Made by a program: the position numbers and the translations under genes
Shown: positions 34,285-43,617 of the stretch, piece by piece
How the letters are laid out: each line of letters starts with the position of its first letter
How positions within the stretch are numbered: position 1 is the first letter of the stretch
Assembly (NCBI GenBank): GCA_944371325.1
Contig: CALVXO010000008.1
Span: 1-58,728, forward strand
Origin: an uncultured Bacilli bacterium
GTDB taxonomy: Bacteria; Bacillota_I; Bacilli_A; RF39; UBA660
Length of the DNA stretch: 58,728 nt
Direction: 5' to 3'
Notes under the pieces: generated by a model
Seen by the model: only the letters and a program-made list of their open reading frames with translations
Databases searched by the model: none
What the model was told of the DNA's origin: nothing

Positions 34285-35352
34285 ATGCGTTATGACAAAA
34301 TAAATGGAAACAAAATAATGTGTTGTGTACCACTAAAAAAGCTATATCTCGTTCCAGGACCTCAAGGTCCAACAGGACCAACGGGACCTATGGGGACTCC
34401 TGGATTAGTAGGAACAACTGGTCCAACTGGCCCAACAGGGCCTACTGGTGTAGCTGGTTCAATAGGCCCAACAGGACCAACTGGAGCAACAGGTATGAAT
34501 GGTTCTATAGGTCCAACTGGTGTAACTGGTCCAACTGGTGCAACTGGCTCAGCAGGGCCAACAGGTCCAATAGGATTAACTGGTGCAACCGGCCCAACAG
34601 GTGCTACTGGCCCAACTGGGGCAACAGGTCCAACTGGAAGTGTTGAGTCCAATCCGTATAATTTATATGTTCAGTCATCTGCACAACCAGGTGGAGATGG
34701 AAGTCAAGTTTCACCATTTCAAACAATACAACAAGCACTAGCAGTAGCGCAACCTAATGGTATTATAAATGTTTTAAGTGGGACTTATCCTATTACAAGT
34801 CAAATTAATATAAATAAACCAGGATTGACGATAAAAGGAAGAGCTGGAGCGGAAATTTTACTTCAAGCTCCAGTAGTTCCGTTTTTAATTAGTAGTGATA
34901 ACACAACAATTGATGGACTTACGATGACTAGTGATCAAGCATATCCTGTTGAGTTTATTCAAATTGCAGGAAATGGAGATCAAATTCTAAACTGCCAAAT
35001 ATACGGGCCAACTCAATCTGGAGATTCATCAACATGGGTAGTAAATAGAGGATTTGTGACTCAAGCAAGTACAACAAATTTGTTAGTAAGAAATAATATT
35101 TTTCACACTTTACGTCAGCCTGCATATTTAAATCCTAATTCTACAGGGAGTATTATAGATAATGTTGTATATAATACCCGTGGATATGTAGTTGATCGAG
35201 CTATATTTTTATTTTCTGGAAATTCTTGGGGTATTCCTGAAAATGCCGTAGATATTGCATTACTTGCAGGAACTATATCAGGTGCTCCTTATGATCCACT
35301 TTCAGCTTTAGAAGCAAGTAATAGTTCTGCAACAATTAGTGATCAAAGATAA
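34285..35352 (+). CDS. Collagen-like repeat protein with a parallel beta-helix C-terminal domain
   Basis: 355 aa. After 24 residues, about 31 Gly-X-Y triplets (mostly GPT, GAT) run to about residue 118. Then comes a domain with the right-handed beta-helix pattern ([11 protein letters not shown]-like start, [34 protein letters not shown]). Bacterial collagen-like proteins of this kind (BclA and relatives) form exosporium filaments, and coat genes lie just upstream. No signal peptide is seen, as in spore proteins. Surface location is inferred. Confidence 0.85.
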   Translation: MRYDKINGNKIMCCVPLKKLYLVPGPQGPTGPTGPMGTPGLVGTTGPTGPTGPTGVAGSIGPTGPTGATGMNGSIGPTGVTGPTGATGSAGPTGPIGLTGATGPTGATGPTGATGPTGSVESNPYNLYVQSSAQPGGDGSQVSPFQTIQQALAVAQPNGIINVLSGTYPITSQININKPGLTIKGRAGAEILLQAPVVPFLISSDNTTIDGLTMTSDQAYPVEFIQIAGNGDQILNCQIYGPTQSGDSSTWVVNRGFVTQASTTNLLVRNNIFHTLRQPAYLNPNSTGSIIDNVVYNTRGYVVDRAIFLFSGNSWGIPENAVDIALLAGTISGAPYDPLSALEASNSSATISDQR

Positions 35353-35379
35353 AATGACAATTAATTTTGTCATTTTTTA
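35351..35379 (+). terminator. Terminator of the collagen-like gene
   Basis: AAAATGACA/TGTCATTTT with an 8-nt loop, then T-rich sequence. Confidence 0.85.
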
Positions 35380-35464
35380 TTATAATGTATATTTATTTTA
35401 ATAAATTTTACTTGTTTTTTTATATATAAAATTATATAATAAGAGTCATATTAAGGAGAATTAT

Positions 35465-36153
35465 ATGGAATATAAAGAATTTGCTAAATATTATGATATA
35501 TTTTATAGGAAGAAAAATTATAAAAAAGAAGTTGAATTTTAAAAAAATTTATTAAAAAAGATGATAGAATTATTGATATTGGTTGTGGAACAGGAATTCA
35601 TGCTTCTTTATTAAGTGAATATGATGTAGATGGATTAGATTTAAATGAAGAAATGTTAGAGATAGCAAAAACTAGAATAACAGGTAAGTTGTATAATCAA
35701 AATATGTTAGATATTAATATAAATAAAAAATATAATGTTATAATATCAATGTTTGCTGTAATTAATCATTTAAAAGATACTATAGATCTAGAAAGATGTT
35801 TATTTAATTTAAAGAATATTTTATTACCTGGCGGCAGAATAATATTGGATTTACATAATCCACAGTCTTCTGTAGAAAAAGTAGATTGCTATGATAATAT
35901 TGAAAGGAAAATGATTTGGATTTATGATAAAAATTCAAAAGTAGAAAAAAGTAAAATTATTTTTAAAATTAATAATAAAACATATAATGATTCACATATA
36001 TTTAAAATATTTAGTATAGAAGAATTAGAAAATGTATGTAAAAAATTAGGATTAAATATAATAAATGTTTATGAAAATTATGATGTTTTAAAAAAAGGTA
36101 ACTCTAAATCTAAGAATTTACAATTTATAATAGAAATTTCTCAATTTGACTAA
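35465..36153 (+). pseudogene. SAM-dependent methyltransferase, frameshifted
   Basis: AAGGAG precedes ATG 35465. The frame reads MEYKEFAKYYDIFYRKKNYKKEVEF and then stops at TAA (35540). One base out of frame it continues as LKKFIKKDDRIIDIGCGTGIHASLL, the SAM-binding loop, through SMFAVINHL to 36153. A single T missing from the T-run at 35536-35539 accounts for it. It is either a recent pseudogene or a sequencing error in a homopolymer. Substrate unknown. Confidence 0.8.
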
Positions 36154-36215
36154 TTCATAAAAATATGATAAAATTGAAGACGTTTTCCCAAATTTTTATG
36201 AAGAGGTGAAAAAAT

Positions 36216-36776
36216 TTGAAAACAAAGCTGTGCGTTTTTCTAGGATTATTTATAGCAAGTAATTTTATGCATGTAAATATAGAAAAGCCAACTATAATAG
36301 AGCCTAATCAAAAATTATTAGCTGAAGCTTCAGTTCAAGCTTTAGAACTTAAGGAAGAAATTGTATATGACGGCTTAACAAAACAACAGTTGATTGATAA
36401 AATCAATAAATTCTTAAATTCTGATTTAAAGAATAAAGGTGAATTATATGTCACATATTCTTTAGAAAAAGGTGTTGACCCATACTTAGCAGTTGCAATT
36501 TCTATGCATGAAACAGGATGCAAATGGAATTGTAGCACCTTAGTAAAAAAGTGTAATAATGTCGGTGGTCAAGTTGGTGGTCCATCATGTAATGGCGGAT
36601 CTTATAAAAAATATGATACATTAGATGAAGGAATTAAAGGTTTTATTGATAATATTGCAAAAAATTATGTTCAAAAAGGATTAACAACCGCAGAAGAGAT
36701 GAACTCAAAGTATGCAGCTGATAAAAGTTGGGCTAGTAAAGTTAATAAATATATTGACGAAATAAAAGAATCCTAG
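36216..36776 (+). CDS. Secreted glucosaminidase/lysozyme-like protein
   Basis: 186 aa, TTG start after GAGGTG. An N-terminal signal sequence (residues 1-18) and spacer precede a C-terminal domain: DPYLAVAISMHETGCKWN (candidate catalytic Glu), NNVGGQVGG, YDTLDEGIKGFIDNIAKNYV and KYAADKSWASKVNKY. The pattern is that of GH73/transglycosylase-like cell-wall hydrolases. The four Cys (CKWNCS, KKC, SC) may form disulphides. Confidence 0.7.
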   Translation: MKTKLCVFLGLFIASNFMHVNIEKPTIIEPNQKLLAEASVQALELKEEIVYDGLTKQQLIDKINKFLNSDLKNKGELYVTYSLEKGVDPYLAVAISMHETGCKWNCSTLVKKCNNVGGQVGGPSCNGGSYKKYDTLDEGIKGFIDNIAKNYVQKGLTTAEEMNSKYAADKSWASKVNKYIDEIKES

Positions 36777-36793
36777 ATTACTAGGATTTTTAT
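36769..36793 (+). terminator. Terminator of the glucosaminidase-like gene
   Basis: AATCCTAG/CTAGGATT with a 4-nt loop over the stop codon, then T-rich sequence. Confidence 0.85.
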
Positions 36794-36827
36794 TTAGAAA
36801 AATGTATAATAAAAATGAGGTGGATAG

Positions 36828-37550
36828 ATGACAGCAATTATAACAGGAGGAACCAAAGGAATTGGTAAAGCTATTGCATTAATTTTAGCTAAGAATCATT
36901 TCAATTTAGTTTTAACTTATGTAAATGATGATACCACTGCTTTACAAACTAAGAAAGAAATAGAAAAATATACAAATGTATTAGTTTTAAAAAATGATGT
37001 TTCAAAAGAAGAAGAAGTAATAAAATTGTTAGATAATACTATTTCAAAATTTAATGAAATTGATGTATTAATTAATAACGCAGGAATAGCTATAGATACA
37101 ATTTTAGATGATAAAACTGTGGATAATTTTAAAAAGATTTTAGATGTCAATCTTATTGGTCCTTTTTTAACAAGTAAATATATTGGAGAATATATGTATA
37201 AAAATAAAAAAGGAAAAATAATTAATATTTCTTCTACTAATGCTATTGATACATATTACAAAGAAGGTTTGGATTATGATGCATCTAAAGCTGGTTTAAA
37301 TTCATTAACTCATAATTTTGCTAATATTTATGCACCATATGTTACTGTTAATGCTATTGCTTGTGGTTGGGTTGATACTGATATGAATAAAGATATGGAT
37401 ATTGAATTTAAAAATAAACAGTTGAATAAAATATTATTAAATAGATTTGCTAATCCTACTGAAATAGCTAATGTAGTAAATTATTTAATAAATGATACCT
37501 ATATTAATAGTTCAATAATAAGAGTTGATGGTGGTGTTAAAAATGATTGA
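36828..37550 (+). CDS. Short-chain dehydrogenase/reductase (FabG-like)
   Basis: 240 aa Rossmann enzyme. Cofactor loop TGGTKGIGKAIAL, NNAGIA and the catalytic Ser and YDASKAG (Tyr, Lys). It resembles 3-oxoacyl-ACP reductase, but a lone FabG-like SDR cannot be assigned a substrate. It overlaps the next gene by 8 nt. Confidence 0.85.
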   Translation: MTAIITGGTKGIGKAIALILAKNHFNLVLTYVNDDTTALQTKKEIEKYTNVLVLKNDVSKEEEVIKLLDNTISKFNEIDVLINNAGIAIDTILDDKTVDNFKKILDVNLIGPFLTSKYIGEYMYKNKKGKIINISSTNAIDTYYKEGLDYDASKAGLNSLTHNFANIYAPYVTVNAIACGWVDTDMNKDMDIEFKNKQLNKILLNRFANPTEIANVVNYLINDTYINSSIIRVDGGVKND

Positions 37551-38766
37551 AGAAGCTGAAAAAGAATGTTTAAATCAATTTAAATTAATTGATGATGTTT
37601 GTTTTTATAATAGTAAAAAAGTATTACAAGCGTTCCAAGAAAATAGTGTATCAGAAACACATTTTAATTCTACAACAGGTTATGGTTATAATGACACTGG
37701 TAGAGATGTAATTGAAAAAGTTTATGCTAATATTTTTAAAGCAGAGGATGCTGTTGTTAGAAATCAATTTATATCGGGAAGTCATGCTCTAGCTGTTACT
37801 TTATTTGCTTTACTACGTCCTAATGATATATTATTAAGTATAACTGGTAAACCTTATGATACTTTGGATGAAGTAATAGGTATTGTTGATAATCCTAGTT
37901 CATTAAAGTCATTTAAAGTGAAATACAAACAAATTGATTTAATAGATAATGATTTTGATTATAAAAAAATAGAAGAAGTTCTAAAAAATAATAAAATTAA
38001 AGTTATTGAAATTCAAAGATCTAAAGGATATTCAACTAGAAAAAGTATTACAATTGAAAAATTAGAAAAAGTTATTAAATTCATTAAAAATATTGATAAA
38101 GAAGTAATAATTATGATAGATAATTGTTATTGTGAATTTGTGTCAACTAAGGAACCAATAGAAGTTGGAGCTGATATTGCAGTAGGATCTTTAATTAAAA
38201 ATTTGGGTGGTGGAATTGCACCTAATGGTGCATATGTAGTAGGTAGAAAGGATTTAATTAAATTAGTTGGAGAACGATTAACTTTACCTGGAGAAGGAAA
38301 AGAAGTTGGACCTAGTTTAGGTGTAAATAAATATTTATTGCAAGGTTTATTTTTTGCACCAAGTGTAGTAGCTAGTAGTTTAAAAACAGCAGTATTATCT
38401 AGTAGAGTATTTGAAAGGTTAGGCTATGAAGTAGAACCAAAGTATAATGAAGAAAGAGCAGATATTGTTCAAAATATTATATTTCACGATGAAAATAAAT
38501 TAATTAAGTTTTGTCGAGGAATTCAAGCAGGATCTCCAATTGATTCATATGTAGAACCAATACCATGGGATATGCCTGGTTATCAAGATAAAGTTATTAT
38601 GGCTGCAGGAACGTTTACTCAGGGATCTTCAATTGAATTATCTTGTGATGGACCTATTAGAGAACCATATATTGCATACTTACAAGGATCTTTGATGTAT
38701 CCATATGGTAAATTAGCGATTATAAAAGCTTTGGAATTTATAAATGATATTGACAATTTAAAATAA
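37543..38766 (+). CDS. PLP-dependent methionine gamma-lyase-like protein (YnbB family)
   Basis: 407 aa fold-type I PLP enzyme annotated in relatives as aluminium-resistance protein. HFNSTTGYGYNDTGRDVIE, FISGSHALAVTLFALLRP, VIMIDNCYCEFV and the PLP-lysine region GSLIKNLGGGIAPNGAYVVG are typical. ATG 37543 overlaps the SDR stop. True substrate unknown. Confidence 0.85.
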   Translation: MIEEAEKECLNQFKLIDDVCFYNSKKVLQAFQENSVSETHFNSTTGYGYNDTGRDVIEKVYANIFKAEDAVVRNQFISGSHALAVTLFALLRPNDILLSITGKPYDTLDEVIGIVDNPSSLKSFKVKYKQIDLIDNDFDYKKIEEVLKNNKIKVIEIQRSKGYSTRKSITIEKLEKVIKFIKNIDKEVIIMIDNCYCEFVSTKEPIEVGADIAVGSLIKNLGGGIAPNGAYVVGRKDLIKLVGERLTLPGEGKEVGPSLGVNKYLLQGLFFAPSVVASSLKTAVLSSRVFERLGYEVEPKYNEERADIVQNIIFHDENKLIKFCRGIQAGSPIDSYVEPIPWDMPGYQDKVIMAAGTFTQGSSIELSCDGPIREPYIAYLQGSLMYPYGKLAIIKALEFINDIDNLK

Positions 38767-38797
38767 TTTACTTATAATACTTCTGCAGGAGGTTATT

Positions 38798-39157
38798 ATG
38801 TATATTGAACAATTATGTGATCTTGTAGAAGAATCAAATTTACCTGTTTCTGAAAAAAACAATTTAAAAAAATTAGTTATAAAAGGAGCTTGTCAATATT
38901 TATATTTAAGAAAAACTAATATGGAAAAAGATGAATTAAATTTTATATTAACTGACTGCTTTATTGAACAATCCGATTTTTTAAATAGCTTAGGTATTAA
39001 AGTTTTTCCAAAGAAATATGGAGAAATTAATGATAAAGAAAGTTTTTTTGGACAATATTTTCAAAAATGTGATACTTTTGTTATTTTTCCTTTAAGTTTG
39101 TTTTCTAAAGATAGTAAATTTGAAATGCAAGAAAAAATTAAATCACATAAAAAATAA
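38798..39157 (+). CDS. Unrecognised protein, 119 aa
   Basis: AGGAGG precedes the ATG. A soluble, mixed alpha/beta sequence with three Cys and no clear motif; the N-terminal half is helical (LCDLVEESNLPVSEKNNLKKL). Probably cotranscribed with the PLP enzyme. No function assigned. Confidence 0.65.
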   Translation: MYIEQLCDLVEESNLPVSEKNNLKKLVIKGACQYLYLRKTNMEKDELNFILTDCFIEQSDFLNSLGIKVFPKKYGEINDKESFFGQYFQKCDTFVIFPLSLFSKDSKFEMQEKIKSHKK

Positions 39158-39178
39158 GTAGCTTGATACTACTTATTT
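39153..39178. terminator. Bidirectional terminator between convergent genes
   Basis: AATAAGTAG/CTACTTATT with a 7-nt loop and T-run. It serves the 119-aa gene and, on the other strand, clpB. Confidence 0.8.
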
Positions 39179-41275
39179 TTTAATGTATAAATTATCATCA
39201 ACATCAATTGTAATTGTCGAATTGAATTTAACATCATTGTTGATAATTTCATTAGCAATTAAATTTTCCACAGTTTTAGTAACAAAACGTTTAATTGGAC
39301 GAGCTCCATATCTAGAATCATAAGAGTTTTCCACAATATAATTTTTTGCTTTATCAGTTAAAACTATTTTTAATTGTTTATCACTTAATCTTTTTTCAAT
39401 ATCTTTAATAATTTTATCTAATATTTGATAAATTACAGTTTTGTCTAATGATTTAAATATTATTATTTCATCAATACGATTAATAAACTCTGGCTTGAAT
39501 GTTTGTCTTAATTCATTCATAACTAATTCATGTGAATTTTCTACATTATCTAGAATATATTCACTACCTAAATTTGATGTCATAATAATAATTGTATTTT
39601 TAAAATCAACTGTTCTACCTTGTGAATCAGTGATTCGACCATCATCTAATATTTGTAATAAAATATTAAATACATCTTTATGAGCTTTTTCTATTTCATC
39701 GAATAAAACGATACTATACGGATTTCTCCTAACTGCTTCGGTTAATTGGCCACCATCGTCGTATCCTACATATCCTGGAGGAGATCCAATTAATCTAGCT
39801 ACAGAATGACTTTCCATATATTCACTCATATCAATTCTAACCATGTGTCTTTCATCATCAAATAATTCGTAAGCTAAAGTTCTAGCAACTTCTGTTTTTC
39901 CAACCCCAGTAGGACCTAAGAAGATGAATGAACCTATTGGTTTATTAGGATCTTTAATACCAGCTCTTGCTCTTATAATGGCATCACTAACTAACTTAAT
40001 AGCTTCATCTTGTCCTTTTACTCTTTTTTTCATATTTTCATTTAATTTAAGTAATTTATCTTTTTCACTATCAACTAATTTATTAATAGGAATATTAGTC
40101 CATTTAGATATTATTTTAGCAATATCATTATCATCAACTGTATCACTTAAAATATCTGACTTGTTTTTACTATTTAATTCGTTTAATTCTTTTTCTAATT
40201 GTGGTAAGACACCATGTCTTAATTTAGCAGCTGTTTCTAAATCATATTCATTTTCAGCTTTTTCCAATTTATGTTTAGTACTATCGATTTCTTCCTTTTT
40301 CTTATTGATTAAGTTATTGATTTGTTTTTCTTCTTCCCAATTTTTTCTTAATTTAGATTCTTTTTCTTTTAAAGATTCAATTTCTTTATCAATTTCCTCT
40401 TTACGATGTTTTGATAAATCATCTTTTTCTTTTTTTAATGCTTCTTTTTCAATTTGTAATTGCATTATATGTCTTGTTAAAGTATCTAATTCAGTAGGTA
40501 CTGATTCCATTTGTACTTTAATAGTAGCACAAGCTTCATCAATTAAATCAATTGCTTTATCTGGTAAAAATCTATCGGTTATATATCTATCTGATAATGT
40601 TGCAGCTGCTATTAAAGCTTTATCTTTAATATTAACACCATGATATACTTCTAGTTTTGGTTTTAAACCTCTTAAAATTGTAATAGTATCTAATACAGTA
40701 GGTGGTGCAACTATTATTTTTTGGAAACGTCTTTCTAGAGCACCATCTTTTTCAATATATTTACGATATTCGTTTAAGGTTGTAGCGCCTATGCAATGAA
40801 TTTCGCCACGAGCTAACATTGGTTTTAACATATTACCAGCGTCCATTGCTCCTTCTAAAGCACCAGCTCCTACAATCATATGAATTTCATCGATAAACAT
40901 AATGATATCACCGTTAGAATCTTTTACTTCTTTTAATACGGCTTTTAATCTTTCCTCAAATTCACCACGGTATTTAGCACCTGCTATTAAAGCTCCCATA
41001 TCTAGTTCCCAAATTGTTTTGTTTTTTAAACTATTAGGAACATCACCTTTAACAATACGAGTTGCTAATCCTTCTACTATTGCAGTTTTACCAACACCAG
41101 GTTCACCTATTAAAACAGGATTATTTTTAGTTTTTCTAGATAAAATCCTAGTTATACTTCTTATTTCATCATCACGACCAATAACAGGATCAATTTTATT
41201 ATCTTTCACTGCTTGGGTGATATCTCGTCCATATTTTTCTAAAACATTTTCAAGATTTTCTTGGTATGGATTCAT
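39173..41275 (-). CDS. clpB: ATP-dependent disaggregase ClpB lacking the N-domain
   Basis: 700 aa, against about 860 in full-length ClpB. It starts directly before the first AAA+ module ([30 protein letters not shown]) and has the ClpB-type coiled-coil middle domain (about residues 260-385). The second AAA+ module ([26 protein letters not shown]) and C-terminal domain follow. The N-terminal substrate domain of about 150 aa is absent; the AGGAGGAAT-ATG start and promoter show this is native. It works with DnaK. HrcA control is indicated by the CIRCE site. Confidence 0.92.
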   Translation of the reverse strand: MNPYQENLENVLEKYGRDITQAVKDNKIDPVIGRDDEIRSITRILSRKTKNNPVLIGEPGVGKTAIVEGLATRIVKGDVPNSLKNKTIWELDMGALIAGAKYRGEFEERLKAVLKEVKDSNGDIIMFIDEIHMIVGAGALEGAMDAGNMLKPMLARGEIHCIGATTLNEYRKYIEKDGALERRFQKIIVAPPTVLDTITILRGLKPKLEVYHGVNIKDKALIAAATLSDRYITDRFLPDKAIDLIDEACATIKVQMESVPTELDTLTRHIMQLQIEKEALKKEKDDLSKHRKEEIDKEIESLKEKESKLRKNWEEEKQINNLINKKKEEIDSTKHKLEKAENEYDLETAAKLRHGVLPQLEKELNELNSKNKSDILSDTVDDNDIAKIISKWTNIPINKLVDSEKDKLLKLNENMKKRVKGQDEAIKLVSDAIIRARAGIKDPNKPIGSFIFLGPTGVGKTEVARTLAYELFDDERHMVRIDMSEYMESHSVARLIGSPPGYVGYDDGGQLTEAVRRNPYSIVLFDEIEKAHKDVFNILLQILDDGRITDSQGRTVDFKNTIIIMTSNLGSEYILDNVENSHELVMNELRQTFKPEFINRIDEIIIFKSLDKTVIYQILDKIIKDIEKRLSDKQLKIVLTDKAKNYIVENSYDSRYGARPIKRFVTKTVENLIANEIINNDVKFNSTITIDVDDNLYIKK

Positions 41276-41321
41276 ATTTTATTCCTCCTTTTTACTGTTG
41301 ATTATTTTAATCAACGATAAA

Positions 41322-41350
41322 AGTATATCACTTAATTTAGCACTTGTCAA
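41322..41350 (-). promoter_or_regulatory. clpB promoter
   Basis: On the minus strand TTGACA (41345-41350) and TATACT (41322-41327) are exactly 17 bp apart. The -35 and spacer lie inside the CIRCE operator. Confidence 0.8.
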
Positions 41351-41363
41351 TAGTGAGTGCTAA
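41337..41363. promoter_or_regulatory. CIRCE operator (HrcA site)
   Basis: TTAGCACTT, nine bases, GAGTGCTAA: the CIRCE inverted repeat with one mismatch from TTAGCACTC-N9-GAGTGCTAA. It overlaps the clpB promoter, so HrcA should repress clpB until heat stress. Confidence 0.93.
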
Positions 41364-41413
41364 ATATTGTTAAATAAATTTTTTTATGATATAATTACAA
41401 ATGAGGTATTTTT

Positions 41414-42163
41414 ATGAATTTGACTAAAATATTTTTATTGTTTATTATTTATTCTTTTTTGGGGTGGGTAGTAGAAGTTATAAATAATTTAATTTTTGAC
41501 AAAAGATTTGTTAATAGAGGTTTTTTAATAGGCCCGTATTGTCCTATATATGGGATAGGTGGGTTAATAGCAACTATTTTTTTAACGAAATATAAAGAAA
41601 GCATTTTTGTAACTTTTGGTATGTCTGTTATTATGTTTGCTATTTTAGAATATTTTACAAGTTATATAATGGAAAAATTGTTTAAGGCCAGATGGTGGGA
41701 TTATTCTCAAAATAAATTTAATATTAACGGTCGAGTATGTTTAGAAACTTTAATACCTTTTGGATTATTAGGTTGCTTTGCTATCTATGTAATAAATCCA
41801 ATAATATTTTCAATATTTGATATAGCCAATATATCTACCTTAAGAGTTATAGCTTTAATTTTATTTATAATTTTTATTATTGATTTTATAATTTCATTAA
41901 AGATAATTAATAGTTTTAAAAATACTGCAGTTAAATTTTTAAAAAAAGATAATACTGAAGAAATAACTAAAAGAGTTAAGGAAATTTTATTATCTAAATC
42001 AGTTTGGACTAAACGTTTAATTGAATCATTTCCTAAAGTAAAAGCAGTTATTACTAATAATATTGATTTAATTAAAATGAAATTTGAATTAAAACAGACT
42101 AAGAAAGAATTAAAACAAACTAAAAGAGAACTTAGAAAAGTTAATAAAAAATTAAGGAGGTAA
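41414..42163 (+). CDS. Membrane protein of the CmpB/DUF1113 family
   Basis: 249 aa. About six transmembrane helices and the family pattern FLGWVVEVINN, NRGFLIGPYCPIYGIGG, ILEYFTSYIMEKLFKARWWDYS and NGRVCLETLIPFGLLG (putative ABC-transporter permease family). A Lys-rich amphipathic tail (ELKQTKKELKQTKRELRK) follows. Divergent from clpB. Function not established. Confidence 0.8.
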   Translation: MNLTKIFLLFIIYSFLGWVVEVINNLIFDKRFVNRGFLIGPYCPIYGIGGLIATIFLTKYKESIFVTFGMSVIMFAILEYFTSYIMEKLFKARWWDYSQNKFNINGRVCLETLIPFGLLGCFAIYVINPIIFSIFDIANISTLRVIALILFIIFIIDFIISLKIINSFKNTAVKFLKKDNTEEITKRVKEILLSKSVWTKRLIESFPKVKAVITNNIDLIKMKFELKQTKKELKQTKRELRKVNKKLRR

Positions 42164-42166
42164 ATT

Positions 42167-42493
42167 ATGAAATTTTATAAAGGTTTAGGAATTTTAGAAT
42201 CATTAAATGAAGTAGGTGATTTAGTTAAAGTAAATAGTGTAGATGCTAGTGTAGAAAAGCATGTACCTTTTTGTGAAGTAAAAGATGACAAGGTATATGT
42301 TACTATAGGAGAACTAGTTCATCCGATGGAAGAAAATCATTATATAGAATGGATAGCAATGGTTAAAGGTAATAAAATTATTAAATATTTATTAAAACCA
42401 AACGATGAACCAAAAGCTATATTTGATTATGAAGAGAATAGTACAATTTATGCTTATTGTAATAAACATGGATTGTGGAAAAAAGAAATTTAA
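42167..42493 (+). CDS. Superoxide reductase (desulfoferrodoxin-type centre II domain)
   Basis: 108 aa. Iron-ligand motifs EKHVPFCEV, HPMEENHYIEWI and YCNKHGLWK (His4Cys site) are intact. The small desulforedoxin domain is absent, so it is the neelaredoxin-like form. It reduces superoxide without making O2, common in anaerobes, which suggests an anaerobic host. AGGAGG precedes the ATG. Confidence 0.9.
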   Translation: MKFYKGLGILESLNEVGDLVKVNSVDASVEKHVPFCEVKDDKVYVTIGELVHPMEENHYIEWIAMVKGNKIIKYLLKPNDEPKAIFDYEENSTIYAYCNKHGLWKKEI

Positions 42494-42515
42494 GTCTATA
42501 ATTAGACTTTTTTTC
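42492..42515 (+). terminator. Terminator of the superoxide reductase gene
   Basis: AGTCTA/TAGACT with a short loop, then T7. Confidence 0.75.
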
Positions 42516-42537
42516 ATACTATTTTATAGGTGATTTT

Positions 42538-42708
42538 GTGAAAAAGTTGTTAATTTTATTATTATTAATACCAATAAATATTAAAGCTTATTCTAGTAGT
42601 GCCACTAGTACAGTTTTAATGGATATGGATAGCTTAAATGTTATATACTCTAATAATATGAATGAGATTAGAAGTATAGCTTCCATATCTAATATTATGA
42701 CTACATAG
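42538..42708 (+). pseudogene. dacB: dacB 5' part, interrupted by a mobile element
   Basis: GTG 42538 after ATAGGTGA. Signal peptide KKLLILLLLIPINIKAYS, then TSTVLMDMDSLNVIYSNN and RSIASIS, which is the start of a D,D-carboxypeptidase up to the active-site Ser of SxxK. The element takes over after the codon TCT at 42688-42690; the junction frame gives NIMTT and a stop at 42706. The rest of the gene resumes at 47243. Order dacB-spmA-spmB-rluB is as in Bacillus. Confidence 0.9.
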
Positions 42709-42710
42709 TA
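42681..42710 (+). other. attL of the dacB element
   Basis: Host sequence ending TATCT joins the core AA (42691-42692) and element arm TATTATGACTACATA (42693-42707). That arm is the inverse of the one at attR apart from one base. Position deduced by rejoining the two dacB parts in frame. Confidence 0.8.
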
Positions 42711-42875
42711 ATGAATTCAAAATATATAAGAAATACTAATAATTTATTTCAAATAAACTATAAAATGTATTATGAAATTGTAGTTCATATAATAACAAAA
42801 ATATAGTTAAATTTTAACAATGAGTTTGTTGAAGCATTTATCGTAAAATGATATAATTACTATGGAGGAAGTACA

Positions 42876-43283
42876 ATGAAAAAAATGAATGTTATTGTAG
42901 TATTTGATAATAAACTAGAAAATACATTAATGTGTAAAAGAACAAAAGAACCATATATGGGAATGTATAATTTAGTAGGTGGAAAAATAGAAAAAGAAAA
43001 TGATGGATTAAATGAAGCATATAGAGAATTAGAAGAAGAAACTAATATTAAGAAGAAGGATATAGATTTAATTCATTTTATGAATCTTACTTATACTAAA
43101 TGGAATAAAGAATTAGAAGTTTATTATGGAATATTAAAAAATGAAGTAGAACTAATCGAAGAAGTAAATAAACTAGAATGGGTAAGTGTTAACGATAATT
43201 TCTTTGATATGAACAGATATGCAGGAGAAGGAAATATAGGACATATTATCGAAGAAATTAAAATAGATTTGAAAAGCAACTAA
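42876..43283 (+). CDS. NUDIX hydrolase (element cargo)
   Basis: 135 aa. NUDIX box GGKIEKENDGLNEAYRELEEE then TNI, with the REL.EE core; N-terminal VIVVFDNKLENTLMCKRTKEPYM. Resembles MutT-type nucleotide hydrolases. GGAGGAAG precedes the ATG and a TATAAT-like -10 lies upstream. It may have its own transcript, as a terminator follows. Confidence 0.88.
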   Translation: MKKMNVIVVFDNKLENTLMCKRTKEPYMGMYNLVGGKIEKENDGLNEAYRELEEETNIKKKDIDLIHFMNLTYTKWNKELEVYYGILKNEVELIEEVNKLEWVSVNDNFFDMNRYAGEGNIGHIIEEIKIDLKSN

Positions 43284-43299
43284 CAAATAGTTGTTTTTT
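43274..43299 (+). terminator. Terminator after the cargo NUDIX gene
   Basis: CAACTA/TAGTTG with a 5-nt loop, then six T. Confidence 0.7.
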
Positions 43300-43359
43300 G
43301 CTTGGAAAAAAACGGAATTTATGCTATAATACAAGGCAATTCAAGGGGGAGATATATTT

Positions 43360-43616
43360 ATGAATATAGTTTTTAGTGGATCTAGCGGTGCTGGGAAGGG
43401 AACATTAACAGAAATGTTCTTGAAAGATAATAACTTTAAAAAATTTACAACATGTACAACAAGGAAACCACGTGAAGGAGAGAAAGATGGTTTCGATTAT
43501 TATTTTTATGACAAAGAAATATTTTTACAAAAGGTAAATGCAGAAGAAATGTTATAACAGGTGAATATTTGACATATAATTGTGAAAATCTTCAAAGAAA
43601 ATTAAGGAGGAAGTAG
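43360..43616 (+). pseudogene. Guanylate-kinase-like P-loop protein, truncated
   Basis: The frame from ATG 43360 has the kinase P-loop [12 protein letters not shown] and the GMP-binding-like [20 protein letters not shown], but stops at 43557 after 65 aa. One frame over, [14 protein letters not shown] continues the family pattern briefly to a stop at 43616. So the N-terminal third of a guanylate-kinase-like enzyme remains, with a frameshift near 43550. Whether the short product is used is unknown. Confidence 0.7.
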
Positions 43617-43617
43617 T

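Noticed and set aside
34362-34652. Minus-strand Pro/Val-rich ORF opposite the collagen repeats
   Set aside because: It is the antisense reading of the Gly-X-Y repeats; no ribosome site or own conservation signal.
35465-36153. Interpreting broken frames as an alternative genetic code (UGA=Trp)
   Set aside because: The breaks are frameshifts or TAA stops; TGA serves as a normal stop (e.g. holB) and Trp is encoded by TGG throughout.
39441-41363. Plus-strand ORFs within clpB
   Set aside because: They are hydrophobic shadow frames antisense to a well-supported clpB reading frame.
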